DNA of 64,000 bases from Bugula neritina (taxonomy: Eukaryota; Bryozoa; Gymnolaemata; Cheilostomatida; Bugulidae): NCBI GenBank assembly GCA_964035545.1, contig OZ037768.1, positions 13,330,175 through 13,394,174 on the forward strand, read 5' to 3'. Below, one piece after another: positions 50,791-60,360 of this stretch. Position 1 is the first letter of the stretch. Each line of letters starts with the position of its first letter. The translations under genes were made by a program, and so were the position numbers. A model generated the notes under the pieces. It ran no database searches and was not told the DNA's origin. It saw only the letters and a program-made list of their open reading frames with translations.

Positions 50791-51798
50791 TGCTGCACAT
50801 GTATTACATTTCGAACATAATAATATTGTAGGTAGAATTGTAGGAAAGATGCAGCGTAAAGCAGTAATATATATGAATATACAATAGTGGCTTGTCAGTC
50901 AGCTTGCTAGCTGTAGTAGCTCTCACTAGAAAGTGGTTGATTGAAGATAGCAGCGGCAAGCCTACTCTGAGAAAGAATGCGGCTTGCAATGCTATTCAGT
51001 AATGCAGAGCTCTGGTTTATAAATAAGTCATAAAAATGTGTATTTTTTAATAATATTGTGACAGCTTATCCTGATCTGAACAAAGCAGTAGAGAAGCTTT
51101 ATAACTGACGATAAAAAATTGTGAGTCAGATCTATGATACTGATACAGGGTTTCATTTGACTGCGCTAATGCATCACAGGCACAAGTAACACAGCTTTCT
51201 ATCTGTAGTCGAATATCATCTGCCATGTGAGGCCGAAACACAGCGTTCCTTATTTGCCTCACAGTAGCAGCCGTTCTTTGTTGGCCCGTATGCAACTTCT
51301 TGAGTATTTCCGGATGCATCCTGGTTGGAGCAATGAGCCTGAATCCTTTGTATATAATCCCACCGAGAACAGGCAGGTCATCTCTGTATGAGAAATATAG
51401 TTGAGGTAAAACATGTACATTAGTGAGTTTCTGTGCCCACCCCATGGTTATCATTACCTGGACTGCATCAAACTCAGAATCTGTTCTAGTCTCTTGCTGA
51501 ATATTTAAGTCTGTAGTCTCCGATACAGGGAGGTCCTTCTTCAGGTTTGCCGTGCTTAGATCTGACATAAAGGATTTAAGTTGATTTACTGTAAAGATCT
51601 ACTCATCTGAAATCTTGCCAACAGCATCTCCCACAGAATCTCTGGATAACATGTCCATTCCGCAGTTATTTGTTCAGAGCCGGGTCTGTAGGTCACGTTC
51701 ATTGAATAGCACTTCAGAGCATGCAGCATAGACTGCAACCTCTTCGGAGCTTTATGCAAAGGCTTTTTAAATATTGGCTCAAGAGGCCCATGGCTCAG

Positions 51799-52080
51799 TG
51801 TTATGTTTCTTGTTTTGTTGTGATAATATAAATCAGAAGTAGTATGTGTAGTGTATGACTGTATTGATAGAGCACTAGCAGGCAACTAACTAACAAGTAA
51901 AACAGGGATGAGTGAATACAATGACAACTGGTCATGTGGTAATAATAGGCAAATAAACATTTTACATAAGAATGAATGACAAACCACTAATGAGAATGAG
52001 TTTATAATGAACAAATATATTACAGAACTAAGCTGCTAGTCAGATTATGTAATTGTAAGAGTATCTATACTTATGTATCA
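51799..52080. repeat. Terminal repeat, left copy
   Basis: Matches 52862-53130 over nearly its whole length, with about a dozen extra bases near its start. Confidence 0.85.
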
Positions 52081-52861
52081 CCAACCACAAAACAGATAAT
52101 GCTTACCTGTATCTGTGTGCAGCATCAACTATGTTTAAATACCCATCGATGTTACCGACATACGGATGCAGAGACTTACTCAAACTGTTTTGAGTTTGAA
52201 AATCAACTTCATTGCCAACACCATCAACAGACCTGGCACCTACGTAAATCCAATGACAACACATAATTTAAAATGTTCAACACAACTGAAAGTTAGATGA
52301 CGATTAGATGCCTATCATTGAACCAGGAAGAAATGAATTTGCCTTTCACAGTTACAGTTAAATGTGTACAATGACATGAGTAACACAAGTGCAGTAATCA
52401 ATACTATATTACCTGTGATGATTTGAAAAGTATTAAACATGTAGTATGATCACTAGAGACGATGACATCTGTTAGTTATGAAACTCTTTTCACTGGAGAG
52501 GTAAAAATAGTGTTTCTGTTTCACTGTAAGTGTTTCTAAAGCAGACAAAAAGGAGAAAATATGGCATAGAAAACTACTTCTAGTGCCTTTCATGAACTAA
52601 ACCTCTTGAATATGAAACTCTTCCATCTGTAAAAGATGACTGTCTAGCTCAGGGAACAGATTGATTTACCCAGTGCAAGACTTTGCTAAGTTTACACATG
52701 TATGCAGTATGAAAATTGGAACAAATCTCAAGCATAGGCTAAAAATCTTAAATAAAAACCAATTTTCATTCTCAAATCTGATATTGAAGTTATTTCATAA
52801 TAAAATAATAATCGTACCAATATGATTTTGCATTAATTACTGAACAAAAAGATGCCTCAAC

Positions 52862-53130
52862 TGTTATGTTGTGATAATATGAATTTGAAGCAGTTTGTGT
52901 AGTATATGACTGTATTGATAGAGCACTAGCAGGCAACTGACTAACAAGTGAAACAGGGATGAGTAAATACAATGAGAACTGGTCTTGTGGTAATAATAAG
53001 CAAATAACAGTTTACATAAAAATGAACGACAAACCACTAATGAGAACGAGTTTATAATGAACAAATATATTACAGAACTAAGCTGCTAGTCAGGTTATGT
53101 AATTGTAAGAGTATCTATAAGTATGTATCA
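52862..53130. repeat. Terminal repeat, right copy
   Basis: Matches 51799-52080; shared core includes GATAGAGCACTAGCAGGCAA and TAAGCTGCTAGTCAG. Confidence 0.85.
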
Positions 53131-54127
53131 GTCAGTGTGTACAGTCACTTTGGGGTTTCCAAATACATACTGATCAAATTTTTGTATGCCAAATATGATC
53201 ACAAGCAGCTCAATTCCGATGGGTGCATAAATCTTTTCACTGTCCGTCAAACTTCTGGATGCATAACACCAGTAAGCCATCCTGAATCAACACTGCACCC
53301 AAGCCTTCGCTACTAGCATCAGTCTGCACTATGACTGGTTTCTTAGCTTGAAAGTACTTCAAGATGCCAGCATCAGTTATGAGCTGTTGAGTTGCTTCAA
53401 AGTTCATTTTTTTAATCAAAAGTCCAAACAAATCCTTTGCCTGACAAACCAATGACCCTCCATAGTGGTTCACATTGTGCCGAACAATGTGGGACAAACT
53501 TTGACATGTAGTTCTCAAGAATCGCCGCACACCATCACTTTCAGTAGGAGCTGACATTTTCTGTATCGCTGTTACTTTACTTGGATCTGGCTTCATACCC
53601 TCATCCGATATGATGTGTTCAATATAAGGCAGTAAATCCATCAGGAACTTGTACTTATCTTTGTTGAGCCTCAGATTTACTTGTCTAGCTCAGGTCAACA
53701 GCATTTCAAGTTTCTGGTTGTGATTCTGGACGGCTTCCTCATATGTTGGCCCTTTTCCATATATTAGTATGTCGTCAGCAGCAACCGTCACTCCACTTGA
53801 GCCATCAAGTGTATTAGAGAGCCATCTTTGGAATTTTTCAGGGCTAGAGGACAGACCAAATGGTATTTGCAACCACTTCATCTTCCCAAAAGGTGTCCAA
53901 AATGTTGTAAGATCACTTGATTCCGCACTAAGTTTGACCTGAAGGAACCCATCTTTGGCATCACACAGTGAAAAAACCTTAGCTCCATGCTGCTCGCATA
54001 AAGTAGTGGTCTTCAACAAGCGAGCTCCAGTGGTAGACTGAACTACACTGGAACTCGCCTGCTTTTATACACACAAGACAAAAGAATACGTAAACAAAAA
54101 GGATCTTTTTTGCCTGAAATGGTGAGG

Positions 54128-54212
54128 CCCGAAATGCAGATCTTCGGCATTTCGGGACTCCGAAACGCCGATCTTCGGCATCTGGGGATTCCGAAATGCC
54201 GACTTCAGGCAA
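54128..54212. repeat. Tandem hairpin-forming repeat, about 31 bp, 2.7 copies
   Basis: Units of the form CCGAAATGC...GCATTTCGG recur with a period of about 31 bp. The first has perfect 9-bp arms around AGATCTTCG. It lies just upstream of the truncated RT of the Ty3 relic. Confidence 0.75.
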
Positions 54213-54719
54213 CAACATTTAGTATAAAAATTCACATCAGTAAGTAAAGAATGGAGATGATAACTTTCCGTTATAAAATCCACAACAGTATATTTTGTTC
54301 CTGCATTTTAACTAGGTGTGTGCACTGTGCTAATATGGGCATAAATTTATTTGTTTTGCCAAAAAATGTTGCTCTTGTCTTTGCATTTAATTTAGGAATT
54401 GAACATGGACACTCACACAGATATGACCAATCTAGAATGTTTTGTCCAAAAACACCACTTAGATTACTAATGAAGAAATCTCTGAACATGTAAGTATTTT
54501 AGTTTTCATTAGTCGCACATCAGCATAACTATAGACATGTATACAATTATTGTTCTTTTTATTGGTCAGAGCCCAGAGGTAAAAGTTTGAAAAAAGTTAT
54601 AGACCATCTATCGAATTTTTTAATAAGTATTTATTCACACAAAGTTTTGCTTATTTCAAGTAAATTCTGGTTCATTTTGGGAAGTTCACCAACACCCCGC
54701 AGGTACAGCTGTTGGTTGA
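54213..54719. other. No recognised feature
   Basis: AT-rich sequence after the hairpin repeats. The opposed open frames at 54251-54493 show no family features. Confidence 0.4.
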
Positions 54720-55486
54720 GACTTCCAAAGAGCCATCAGTGAACGTATCCATGCTGTTGTTGCCGGTTCTAACAATTGTGTCAGGATTGATGGAATTTTC
54801 AGTGTCTTTACCCATAAAGACGAAATAAACTTCTCGAAGCCAAATATTTGGTCAGCAATAGCTGCTCCTTCAGGTTAGGCAATTTAAGCATTGATATATA
54901 GAAACAAAGTGACATGTGTGCACATAGGTATTTATTGCCTAACAACTATTAAACAACTTAAATTATGAAAAACAATATAATTACACTTAAAATCATTTAT
55001 TAGTCTTTTGCGTCATGTGATTAGAGTTGGCATTGAACTGTCCGCTGGCAGCACTAAAACGAGTCAAAGATGCTGTTTACGATGACCAAGCAGAGTAAAG
55101 TTATAGTGGACGTTCATCACAAAGTAGTTGTACGTGTAATGTTTTATAATATTTTTAGTTCCAATTTCTTTTTGAAAAATTTAAATGTTATCTCAGTTAA
55201 TCATTGTTTGTTTCACTTTACTAAAATAATGACGAGCCTAAATTTGTAAAAGATTAGCAGTTTATCAGCAATGAGTTTCTTTGTTGCTATTTACTAAAAC
55301 TATTTAATTTTATATAGATGAGCCGTGTCTATCTTGCCTCTACTGCTTCAACAAGAAATTTACCACCCCAAAATTGCACGAGCCATTGTCAACCAACAAC
55401 GAAACCTATCTCAGCATACTGGACGAGATAGAAGGTCTATTCTAAAGAATAAGGGAAGGCCAGATTTTCTAGATAGACGAATTTAG
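54720..55486 (+). other. Possible exons of an unidentified gene or decayed element
   Basis: Coding-like segments: 54720-54873 (RAISERIHAVVAGSNNCVR ... IDGIFSVFTHKDE, ending at a CAG|GTTAGG donor), 55025-55094 (ELALNCPLAALKRVKDAVYD, ending at GTAAAG) and 55322-55486 (IYHPKIARAIVNQQRNLSQ ... GRPDFLDRRI, then TAG). The first joins the third in phase, or the second in phase, but all three do not join together. I recognise no family. The composition looks protein-coding, yet an old transposon gene is possible. Confidence 0.3.
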
Positions 55487-55754
55487 TTAACGCTTATTGC
55501 TGGTGGTAGCTGGGCACGAATTAGCAAGCAAGGTTTGAAAGAAATCGACTAACCAAGACTGAATTACACAGGTACACAAAAATTATGTGCGTGTGTGTGG
55601 TGTGACATTCCTCAATTTCTTTTTTTGTCATTTGATTTCTATTTTCTGCTGGTTTTTTATTTATAGACAGAAGAGTTGTACAATGGCATATATACTTTAC
55701 CTGTTGAAACTTAATACAAACTCTTCTACAAATTTCTAGACTTTCTTCAACCTC

Positions 55755-55842
55755 GGCTGCTTAGCACTGCACAGCCTAATCACTGAGATGGCTTTAAACT
55801 TTGAACTTTCAAGCCATCTCAGTGATTAAGCAGTGCAGCAGC
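55755..55842. ncRNA. MicroRNA-like hairpin candidate
   Basis: An 18-nt perfect stem, TAATCACTGAGATGGCTT (55777-55794) with its exact complement at 55811-55828, closes a 16-nt loop. An imperfect extension outward pairs a GCACTGC segment and GCTGC on the left with GCAGTGC and GCAGC on the right. The total of about 88 nt has the size and shape of an animal pre-miRNA. I do not recognise the arm as a known miRNA. It could equally be a small palindromic transposon remnant. Confidence 0.35.
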
Positions 55843-56134
55843 TAAAAATAGCATGCAATGAAAGTTAGCTATGATTAGTATAAGTTTTATAGCAGCGGTA
55901 AAGTCAAAGCCAACCGGAAATTTCATCGGCAATCTATCAGAAATCCCAACTCATTTCAGCACATACTCGCACAAAATTCATTATAAAACGAAATTGTTTG
56001 GACATGCAACCTTAAAGCAGCTTGTAGATGAAAACTAAGATATATAAGAATATTTTAATACTGCGTAAGTGAAGTGCGTCAGGGATTCTTTAAGCAGCTT
56101 TTAAATTTAAATATACATTATATTATTATTTCAG

Positions 56135-57386
56135 AACAAAAGCGAGAAAAACTGCTATAAATTGGATTCTGAAGCAGGCGCATTGTTTGAGGACTATTTT
56201 GAAGAAATAGAAGTACATCTGAGCTTCTGGCAGCTAATCCTTCTCTGAGACTAGTAAACAAATCTTCAGTAAGTGAAATGTTGGCAATTTACAAACTTCA
56301 TATATGCTAGCCTTTACAAATGTCTATGTTATAAAACCAAGTTTATATACGAAAATAAAAGCTACTTATTACGTTATTGACCCAATACCAGTAAAAATTA
56401 GGTTATAATAGGTCTAAACCACAAAATCTCAAAAATGTTGCTATAAAAAATTGTAGTATGTACTGTTATAAACTATAGTGTAAAACCTCAACTTGTTAGA
56501 ACTACATGATTTAGGTGGTCATAATTTTGTTTACAATTACCCGAACCGGACAAAGTGGAGATCTGTGAAAATAAAAAAACATTGTTTACAATCACTTTTA
56601 GAAACTCACTTTTATTTGTTTTGATGAAAATATTCAGTGTCGCGTCATGCAGCTCAGTAAGTATGTTTTTGTAAAAACCCTGTTGTGTTAACTTATATTT
56701 GCTTAATAGCAGCTAGAATATTTATGTCCTACGGTTGTTGATGATTTTACAGGCAGCGAACAACACCCTTGAAGAGACAGCAGCTAAGCCTGATGTGCAA
56801 ATCTGCAGCATGCAACGGGCGATTCCAATGATGCGCCATTTCAATGGCGAAAAACTAAACATTCTAGGAGAGCCCCGAAGAGAAGGTGGAAGAGCTAAAG
56901 AGGTTTGTGGATATTAAACATTAATGACGTTTAAAACATAAAAGTTGCAAGCATGCATGTACAAAAAAGTATGAGATAATGTTAATCAATGTTGTGAGAT
57001 TGATATTCAGAAACCAAAATTTAAAAACATCATCGCTGCCTTTTAATGTTTTTTATTGTTCAAGATAGAGAACATTTGAGAACATGGTTATAAAATAATG
57101 CAGAGCAAATCATCTTTGTCACCTCTTATTGACTGTTAATGGAACAGATGTTTTGAATTAGCAGAATGTTGGCGACTATGGGACTGTGGCAGAAGTAACA
57201 TTCCTAGACTTCAACTTCTCAAAAAGACTCAATTATCTAAAAGAAAAACTGATAAGCGCAAGGACTTTGCAGCAAAATAAAATAATCAGAACTGCAAGCG
57301 AATGGCTGCAGCAAAGTACAAATTGGGCCAATCACACAATGGCCAATGAAGAACTCCATTCAATTCATAAAAATATGAAAAATTAA
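56135..57386 (+). CDS. 3' end of an unidentified gene (candidate exons)
   Basis: Three candidate exons. 56135-56212 encodes NKSEKNCYKLDSEAG then LFEDYFEEIE before GTACAT. 56753-56902 encodes TLEETAAKPDVQICSMQRA then NGEKLNILGEPRREGGRAKE before GTTTGT. 57165-57386 encodes NVGDYGTVAEVTFLDFNFS and a helical, Lys-rich tail to a stop. All are in phase 0 and have AG acceptors, which supports splicing, though the donors are weak. The product has no motif I recognise. It could belong with the segments at 54720-55486. Confidence 0.4.
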
Positions 57387-59076
57387 TGCGGTTTTTTATA
57401 TTGTTCATGCAACTTGCCAAAAAAAGATTGATAACTTGATTGTAATTTTTTTTCATATTTAACTATTTTTTTATCAAATACTCCAATAAATATTGAAATG
57501 GTAAAAACGGAAGCGCAATTGCTATGATTACTGATTTCAGACCCAATTATTACTGTTTTAAACTAGACGGAAGCATTGCATTGTAACTCCATGTTTTGAA
57601 AACAGTCCACTATAACAGCATTCAATAAATGCATTGCAGCAAAACAATATCTAAATGACTCCTGTATATATACATTTCAGCACATTTCATTGCATCATGA
57701 AACTTATGCTTACAGCCCTCTATTTAAGTATCAAATATAATGAATTTAAGCGAAGTATGTTATTTCATTGTAATCAATTTTAGCAACAGACATTTAAAAG
57801 ATCTACAATTGTTCCTTGCTTTATGTATACAGCAAGCATACAAATAGTTAGGTTGTACTGTAACTTAGAAAGATATGTAAAATGAAATAATGGCAGCTTT
57901 TAGAATTTAAATGCTGTACGAATTATTATTTTTCTATTGATACCTAATAAAAATAGTTGCAGATTCTTTACTTATATTGCATTCAGGTGACAGGAAATGT
58001 AATTATTTTATTCTATAAGCTTGACACTTGAAGTTGTCCACTCAAGCTGACATCTGACGCTTTCAATCTGCCCCATAGTTTGAAATACAACTCATTTAGT
58101 AAAGTTAAACTCAAGGGACAAGCCGCAGGTAGAACTTTCGGCACATACTCCATTTAACCGAATATCCACAAATAGCTATAGCTGGTATAACAGAAAAGAA
58201 TTAATTATAGTGGGAAGACTGTAAAGACAACTTCTTTCACTGTATACTATTCTCACCACTGCAGCCGTCTTCAAATCTAGGTATATATTATGTATACTAT
58301 ATATGAACAATGTTACTTAAAATATAAACATTTTAAATTTCATTTTTGCTATTCTCTTATAAACATAAGGTACGTATTGATATTAATCTACAACAGCTGA
58401 CAAATTTTACTTTCATAAACCAGTTTCTCTGCTTATTCTGTTTACAGTATATTAAAAGTGTGGTAATTTAACAATCATCTTCTATACACACTATAAATAT
58501 ATATTATATCAAATATCATTGAATACAATATACGTAGCAATGCACACCGGTGCATTGTAAGTTATGCATTTCCATTGATTTTATAGCATCATTATCCCAA
58601 ATGAGTTGATGTCACTTGTGTGATGATAACCCATTTTATATCGCACTATAAATGCAAAAGACTCTTATGTATTATTTCTCTACTGAGTTTTCTTTGCAGC
58701 TGCTTTACTACGTATTTTTATTGATAACATTTATCTAAATCTTAACTCAGTTACAAACAAATGGATTGCAGGCTAATTTATTCTCGTCCTTATTGATTTT
58801 TTCAACAATACTTCCGTTGTTTTGTAGGAAAAGCAAAGGTTATTGGTAGATTAAAATAAGCTTTTGCTAGAATAAAGGTAAACCATGCATGTTTATGTAG
58901 AGAGTGGTATAGTTTGTGTCAAAAGTACCTCATCTGACCTGCCTGTCGGTTGTAAGTGTATCTCTTGTCATAGTCATTGAGCTGGATTATGCAGTCTTTT
59001 GTACATGTAATCCACATAGAAGCTACAAATCTTTAAATACTTTTTTATTTCTACTTTAGAACAAATTGAAGAAAAT
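57387..59076. other. Intergenic, no recognised feature
   Basis: AT-rich sequence between the unidentified gene and the GPCR. The GPCR promoter should lie near its right end. Confidence 0.4.
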
Positions 59077-60360
59077 ATGAATATTACTACTGAAAGCTTC
59101 TTAGACACAACAACAGATTTTATAAGTAATGAAACTTATAACCATCCTTTACTGGAGCCGTACAACATTGTAAATCCTATTCTAGCAGTCATCGGCATTG
59201 GTAATATAATATTCTCATGTTATTACAATATTATATACATTATAGTAACCTCACAATATTACAATATTATGTACGTTATAGTAACCTCACAATATTACAA
59301 TATTATATACATTATAGTAACCTCACAATATTACAATATTATATAGCATAGTATGTAATATATAAGAATGTAACTGGTTTTCTTCTATTTATTTTCAGAT
59401 TGTAATATATAAAATAGAAACTACGTTCAAAGTTATACATTCTTATTTAGCATTTAGGTAGATTCATCTATACTAAAGCATTTAAACAAATTGGTTTTAA
59501 TCACTTCACATTGTGTTTCTTGTTCTCTATCTAATAGGCCTACTATCTTTTAGCCTTTTGATGTAATTACTTAGGCATGCATTACCATAAATATGTTTTA
59601 TGTAACTTATATAATTCTAAAAGTAATGATTAACAAATCTGCAGTCTCAATTGATTGGATATGTTAAATTTTATGCTTACTTTGAAATCAGCGGAGAGGG
59701 CAGAATATTGAGTGTTTATAGCTGCATTTAAAAAAATTGCATAATTAAGCAAGTTTACAGTTTACTGTAAGCAGTTGATGTTGCAATGTTTCAAATTCAA
59801 TTCTCATAAAATAATTCAGTTGGTTAGTTCTTAAACTTGCAGTATTTTAAGCACCGCACAGTCGCCAAATTATTGGTTTATATTTTTTTATGTTCTACTT
59901 TTGAAAAGTATCTCTAATCAATTACATTACATTTGTTTAAATTTCACTTGAGATAAGGGGGAGGGGGGGTTGTAATTTTTCTTACACTGTTTAATGAAAT
60001 ATTAGTTCATGTATGTCATATAAAACAACTTGTATTTTTTCAGCTATAAATGTGGCAGGCGTGAAAAGCTTGCTGCATCAAAAGAAGAACAGAAAAGAAT
60101 GTCTGAGGATGAGAAAAATCTTGTTGATTTCATTATCCTTGTCCGACATAGCTACTTGCATTTGTGTTCCTCTTAAACTGTTCACAATTTTTGCTTTCAA
60201 ACAATCAAACCTTCACCAGACAAAGCCACTAGTCTACAACTGCACCAGCACTTTCTTTGATGTGCTAGTCCCTGCCTTCTATGTGATCACTCTGCTTAAC
60301 CTGCTTGGGATGGCTATAGACCACTGGATCACATTCACCAAGCCCTTCAGGTACTTTGTG
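59077..60360 (+). CDS. Class A (rhodopsin-like) GPCR, first two coding exons
   Basis: A seven-helix cell-surface receptor. Exon 1, 59077-59200, starts at MNITTESFLD and has N-glycosylation sequons (NIT, NET) in an extracellular N-terminus, then the start of helix 1 (PILAVIGI). Exon 2, 60044-60360, joins in phase and ends at GTAAGT. It gives the first intracellular loop (HQKKNRKECLRMRK), helix 2 with the conserved Asp (LLISLSLSDIATCICVPLKL), the helix 3 Cys (YNCTSTFFDVLVPAF), and the end of helix 3. The DRY triplet there reads DHW (GMAIDHWITFTKPFRYF), so the normally invariant Arg is His. The combination resembles peptide-receptor-type class A GPCRs, but the ligand cannot be named. Helices 4-7 should lie downstream. 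Confidence 0.8.
59221..59345. repeat. 36-bp tandem repeat, 3.5 copies
   Basis: Three full units (59221-59256, 59257-59292, 59293-59328) and a half unit follow in exact register. Units 1 and 3 are identical and unit 2 differs at two positions. The array begins 20 bp after the donor of GPCR exon 1. Confidence 0.93.

Larger units (their letters stand above)
51799..53130. mobile_element. TRIM-like miniature LTR element nested in a Ty3 pol relic
   Basis: Two direct repeats of 282 bp (51799-52080) and 269 bp (52862-53130) begin TGTTATG and end TATCA, i.e. TG...CA. The internal 781 bp codes for nothing recognisable. The flanks CTCAG and GTCAG agree at 4 of 5 positions, fitting a 5-bp target duplication with one later change. 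The host pol sequence stops on one side and resumes on the other within RNase H, which proves insertion. The repeats differ by scattered substitutions and one indel near their start, so the insertion is old. No primer-binding site is obvious. Confidence 0.82.
51047..54019 (-). pseudogene. pol: Ty3/Gypsy pol relic split by a smaller LTR element
   Basis: Minus-strand order is RT (54019-53690: KVFSLCDAKDGFLQVKL, TTFWTPFGKMKW, active site VAADDILIYG), connection (53641-53237: YIEHIISDEGMKPDPSK), then RNase H start (VIVQTDASSEGLGAVL), ending near 53131 at KVTVHTD. The frame resumes at about 51790 with GPLEPIFKKPLHKAPKRL and YRPGSEQITAEW. The integrase zinc region follows (GIIYKGFRLIAPTRMHPEIL, then VTCAC near 51180) and breaks off. 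The gap 51799-53130 is filled by an inserted TRIM-like element. RT begins abruptly, so the upstream protease and Gag are lost. Type K02A2.6-like. Confidence 0.87.
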
